Part shown: piece by piece, positions 62,970 through 64,000 of the stretch
Layout of the letters: every line of letters starts with the position of its first letter
How positions within the stretch are numbered: the first letter of the stretch is position 1
NCBI RefSeq assembly: GCF_009909195.1
Contig: NZ_JAAAMU010000006.1
Span: 124,001 to 188,000, forward strand
From: Paenibacillus sacheonensis
GTDB taxonomy: Bacteria > Bacillota > Bacilli > Paenibacillales > Paenibacillaceae
Direction of reading: 5' to 3'
Length of the DNA: 64,000 nt
Made by a program: the position numbers and the translations under genes
Notes under the pieces: model-generated
Databases searched by the model: none
The model's input: only the letters and a program-made list of their open reading frames with translations
What the model was told of the DNA's origin: nothing

Positions 62970-63121
62970 CGCATTTAACGAAAATGCTTGGGTTCCTCAA
63001 TTCGAGCAGAGGCCAACCACTTCGTTTCTTCATCTACACTCGTTTCTTCATCGATACTCGTTTCGATTCGGAGAGGCGGCACGCTCGGGAGCTCATGCCT
63101 CTTCCTGCTCCTCGCTGACGA

Positions 63122-63568
63122 CTAGCTGCCATGCAGTCTCGCCTGGAGCGCCTCCCGAATCCCCTGCAGCGCTTCGTGTCCGCCCCGCTTTGCATCCGGC
63201 CAGTGCACCAGATTCATCGGATGCCGATACTCAGGCGGCGTTCCGGCATATCGCGGGACCAGGTGGATATGAAAATGCGGAACGCCGTCGCCTTGGACGA
63301 AAGCATACACATGCTCAGCGGACTGGGTTTCTTTCAGCGCGGCGCTCACCCGGTTCATGGTCTCGCCGACCGCCCTGGCTTCCTCCGCGTTCAAGTCCCC
63401 GAGTCCTGGCGCATGCCGCTTGGTTTCCACCACCGCATATCCCAGATACGCAAGCCGCTCTTCCGCTCGGGCCGTCATCAGACTTGCACGTACATAATCA
63501 TCTTCATAAATAACGTCTGATTGAGCGGCGGCATCTCGATGCTTCTTGCAAATAAAACACGCTTCCAT
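63122..63568 (-). CDS. HIT-family protein
   Basis: The 148-residue protein has the histidine triad HFHIHLVPR (about residues 97-105) and an N-terminal CFICKKH zinc-ligand-like motif, as in HinT/Fhit-type nucleotidyl hydrolases. GGGGAAGGG precedes ATG 63568. Enzymes of this family hydrolyse AMP conjugates or diadenosine polyphosphates; this variant with long insertions (YAGTPPEYRHPMNLVHWPDAKRGG) is common in Bacillales and unassigned. It lies 40 bp downstream of leuA and may share its transcript. Confidence 0.88.
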   Translation of the reverse strand: MEACFICKKHRDAAAQSDVIYEDDYVRASLMTARAEERLAYLGYAVVETKRHAPGLGDLNAEEARAVGETMNRVSAALKETQSAEHVYAFVQGDGVPHFHIHLVPRYAGTPPEYRHPMNLVHWPDAKRGGHEALQGIREALQARLHGS

Positions 63569-63608
63569 GGATATCGGCCCTTCCCCTGGTCATTAGCCAG
63601 CTCCGAGC

Positions 63609-64000
63609 TTAACTGGACTTCGCTTCCTTATGCGATTCACTGCCGCTCGCCTGGATGCTCATAATCAGCTGATTGCATGCCGCAACATACGCCTGTGCGG
63701 AGGCCAAAATAATATCGTTGTGCACGGCCGTCCCGGTGTACCGACGATTGTCATGCACCACGCTCACGACCGCTTCGCCGCGCGCGTCTTCGCCCGTCGA
63801 CAGGGAATGCAGCTCCAGATCGTCGAATTCCGCTCCCACCGGAATCGCCTGCTGCAGGCAGTGGATGACGGCTTCGAGCGGCCCGGTGCCCGTTCCCGTA
63901 AAGGTGCCTTCCTCCTGCGTTTCGCGTTCCCGAATCGTCACGGACGCGATGCGCGAACGCTGCGTGCCGGCTAATACTTGCAGATCGACGAGTACGTACG
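63609..64000 (-). CDS. leuA: 2-isopropylmalate synthase, C-terminal part (truncated by window edge)
   Basis: The last 130 residues are visible. They carry the LeuA C-terminal regulatory domain: LVDLQVLAGTQRSRIASVTI, EGTFTGTGTGPLEAVIHCLQQAIPVGAEFDDLELHSLSTGEDARGEAVVSVVHDNRRYTGTAVHNDIILASAQAYVAACNQLI. This domain binds leucine for feedback inhibition. The frame is open to base 64000, so the catalytic part lies outside the window. Citramalate or homocitrate synthases share the domain and cannot be fully excluded. Confidence 0.7.
   Translation of the reverse strand, partial: YVLVDLQVLAGTQRSRIASVTIRERETQEEGTFTGTGTGPLEAVIHCLQQAIPVGAEFDDLELHSLSTGEDARGEAVVSVVHDNRRYTGTAVHNDIILASAQAYVAACNQLIMSIQASGSESHKEAKSS

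Larger units (their letters stand above)
61645..63121. other. 1.5-kb gene-poor region
   Basis: Apart from a possible 38-residue frame it holds no supported gene. It contains the ydiF terminator, a cluster of DnaA boxes (62137-62407), a 51-bp tandem repeat (62561-62764), a terminator (62927-62969) and an 18-bp direct repeat (TCGTTTCTTCATC) at about 63022-63065. Confidence 0.7.

Overview
The window looks like chromosomal DNA of a Paenibacillaceae bacterium (Paenibacillus or Cohnella type). The evidence is the high-GC Firmicute coding style with strong GGAGG ribosome binding sites, CIRCE-controlled groESL, Fur boxes, cre-like sites, YesMN-type two-component genes beside lplB/lplC-type sugar permeases, an S-layer-anchored carbohydrate-active protein, and a ydiF/moaC/tat/groE block in the order I know from Bacillus subtilis. 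I see no prophage, insertion sequence, tRNA, rRNA or CRISPR array. Two genes are cut by the window edges: an ADP-ribosylglycohydrolase at the left and leuA at the right.

Layout. 1-12.2 kb: an ADP-ribosylglycohydrolase, a phosphotransferase, a secreted helveticin-J-like protein, a secreted repeat protein, a divergent pair of CobW-type metal GTPases, an MFS transporter, an orphan oligopeptide-binding protein, and uxaC with a divergent AraC regulator. 12.2-16.2 kb: small and broken genes among many short repeats, then a phosphodiester glycosidase, a VOC protein and an esterase. 16.6-30 kb: a 1741-residue SLH-anchored beta-helix protein and a sugar ABC system (two permeases, two binding lipoproteins) with its own YesM/YesN pair. 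30-37 kb: a TetM-like GTPase divergent from a two-gene operon encoding a KAS III/haem-oxygenase-like fusion and an unknown partner, then an AlkD-like protein and an SDR with a MerR-type promoter. 37-48 kb: a ugpABE-type transporter, a four-gene sugar isomerase/dehydrogenase cluster, and a divergent secreted CBM32 protein under an apparent LacI-type operator and cre site. 48.8-52.9 kb: a Fur-controlled haem or siderophore uptake operon with a haem monooxygenase and a frameshifted ankyrin gene. 53.3-61.6 kb: groEL/groES, tatC/tatA, molybdopterin genes, 5-formyl-THF cyclo-ligase and the ABC-F gene ydiF. 61.6-64 kb: a 1.5-kb gene-poor stretch with a cluster of DnaA boxes and a 51-bp tandem repeat, then a HIT protein and the end of leuA.

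Functional picture. Much of the window serves capture and catabolism of plant polysaccharides and uronates: secreted glycan-binding or cleaving proteins, three carbohydrate binding lipoproteins, isomerases and Gfo/Idh/MocA dehydrogenases, and uxaC.

The least explained parts are the KAS III-diiron oxidase fusion operon (32.4-35.2 kb), the DnaA-box cluster next to ydiF (62.1-62.4 kb), and an unusual density of intergenic repeats: heptamer, 10-, 11-, 12-, 50- and 51-bp tandem arrays, two clusters of a palindromic element built on AAATAAGTGCA/TGCACTTATTT, and a dispersed 64-bp element.
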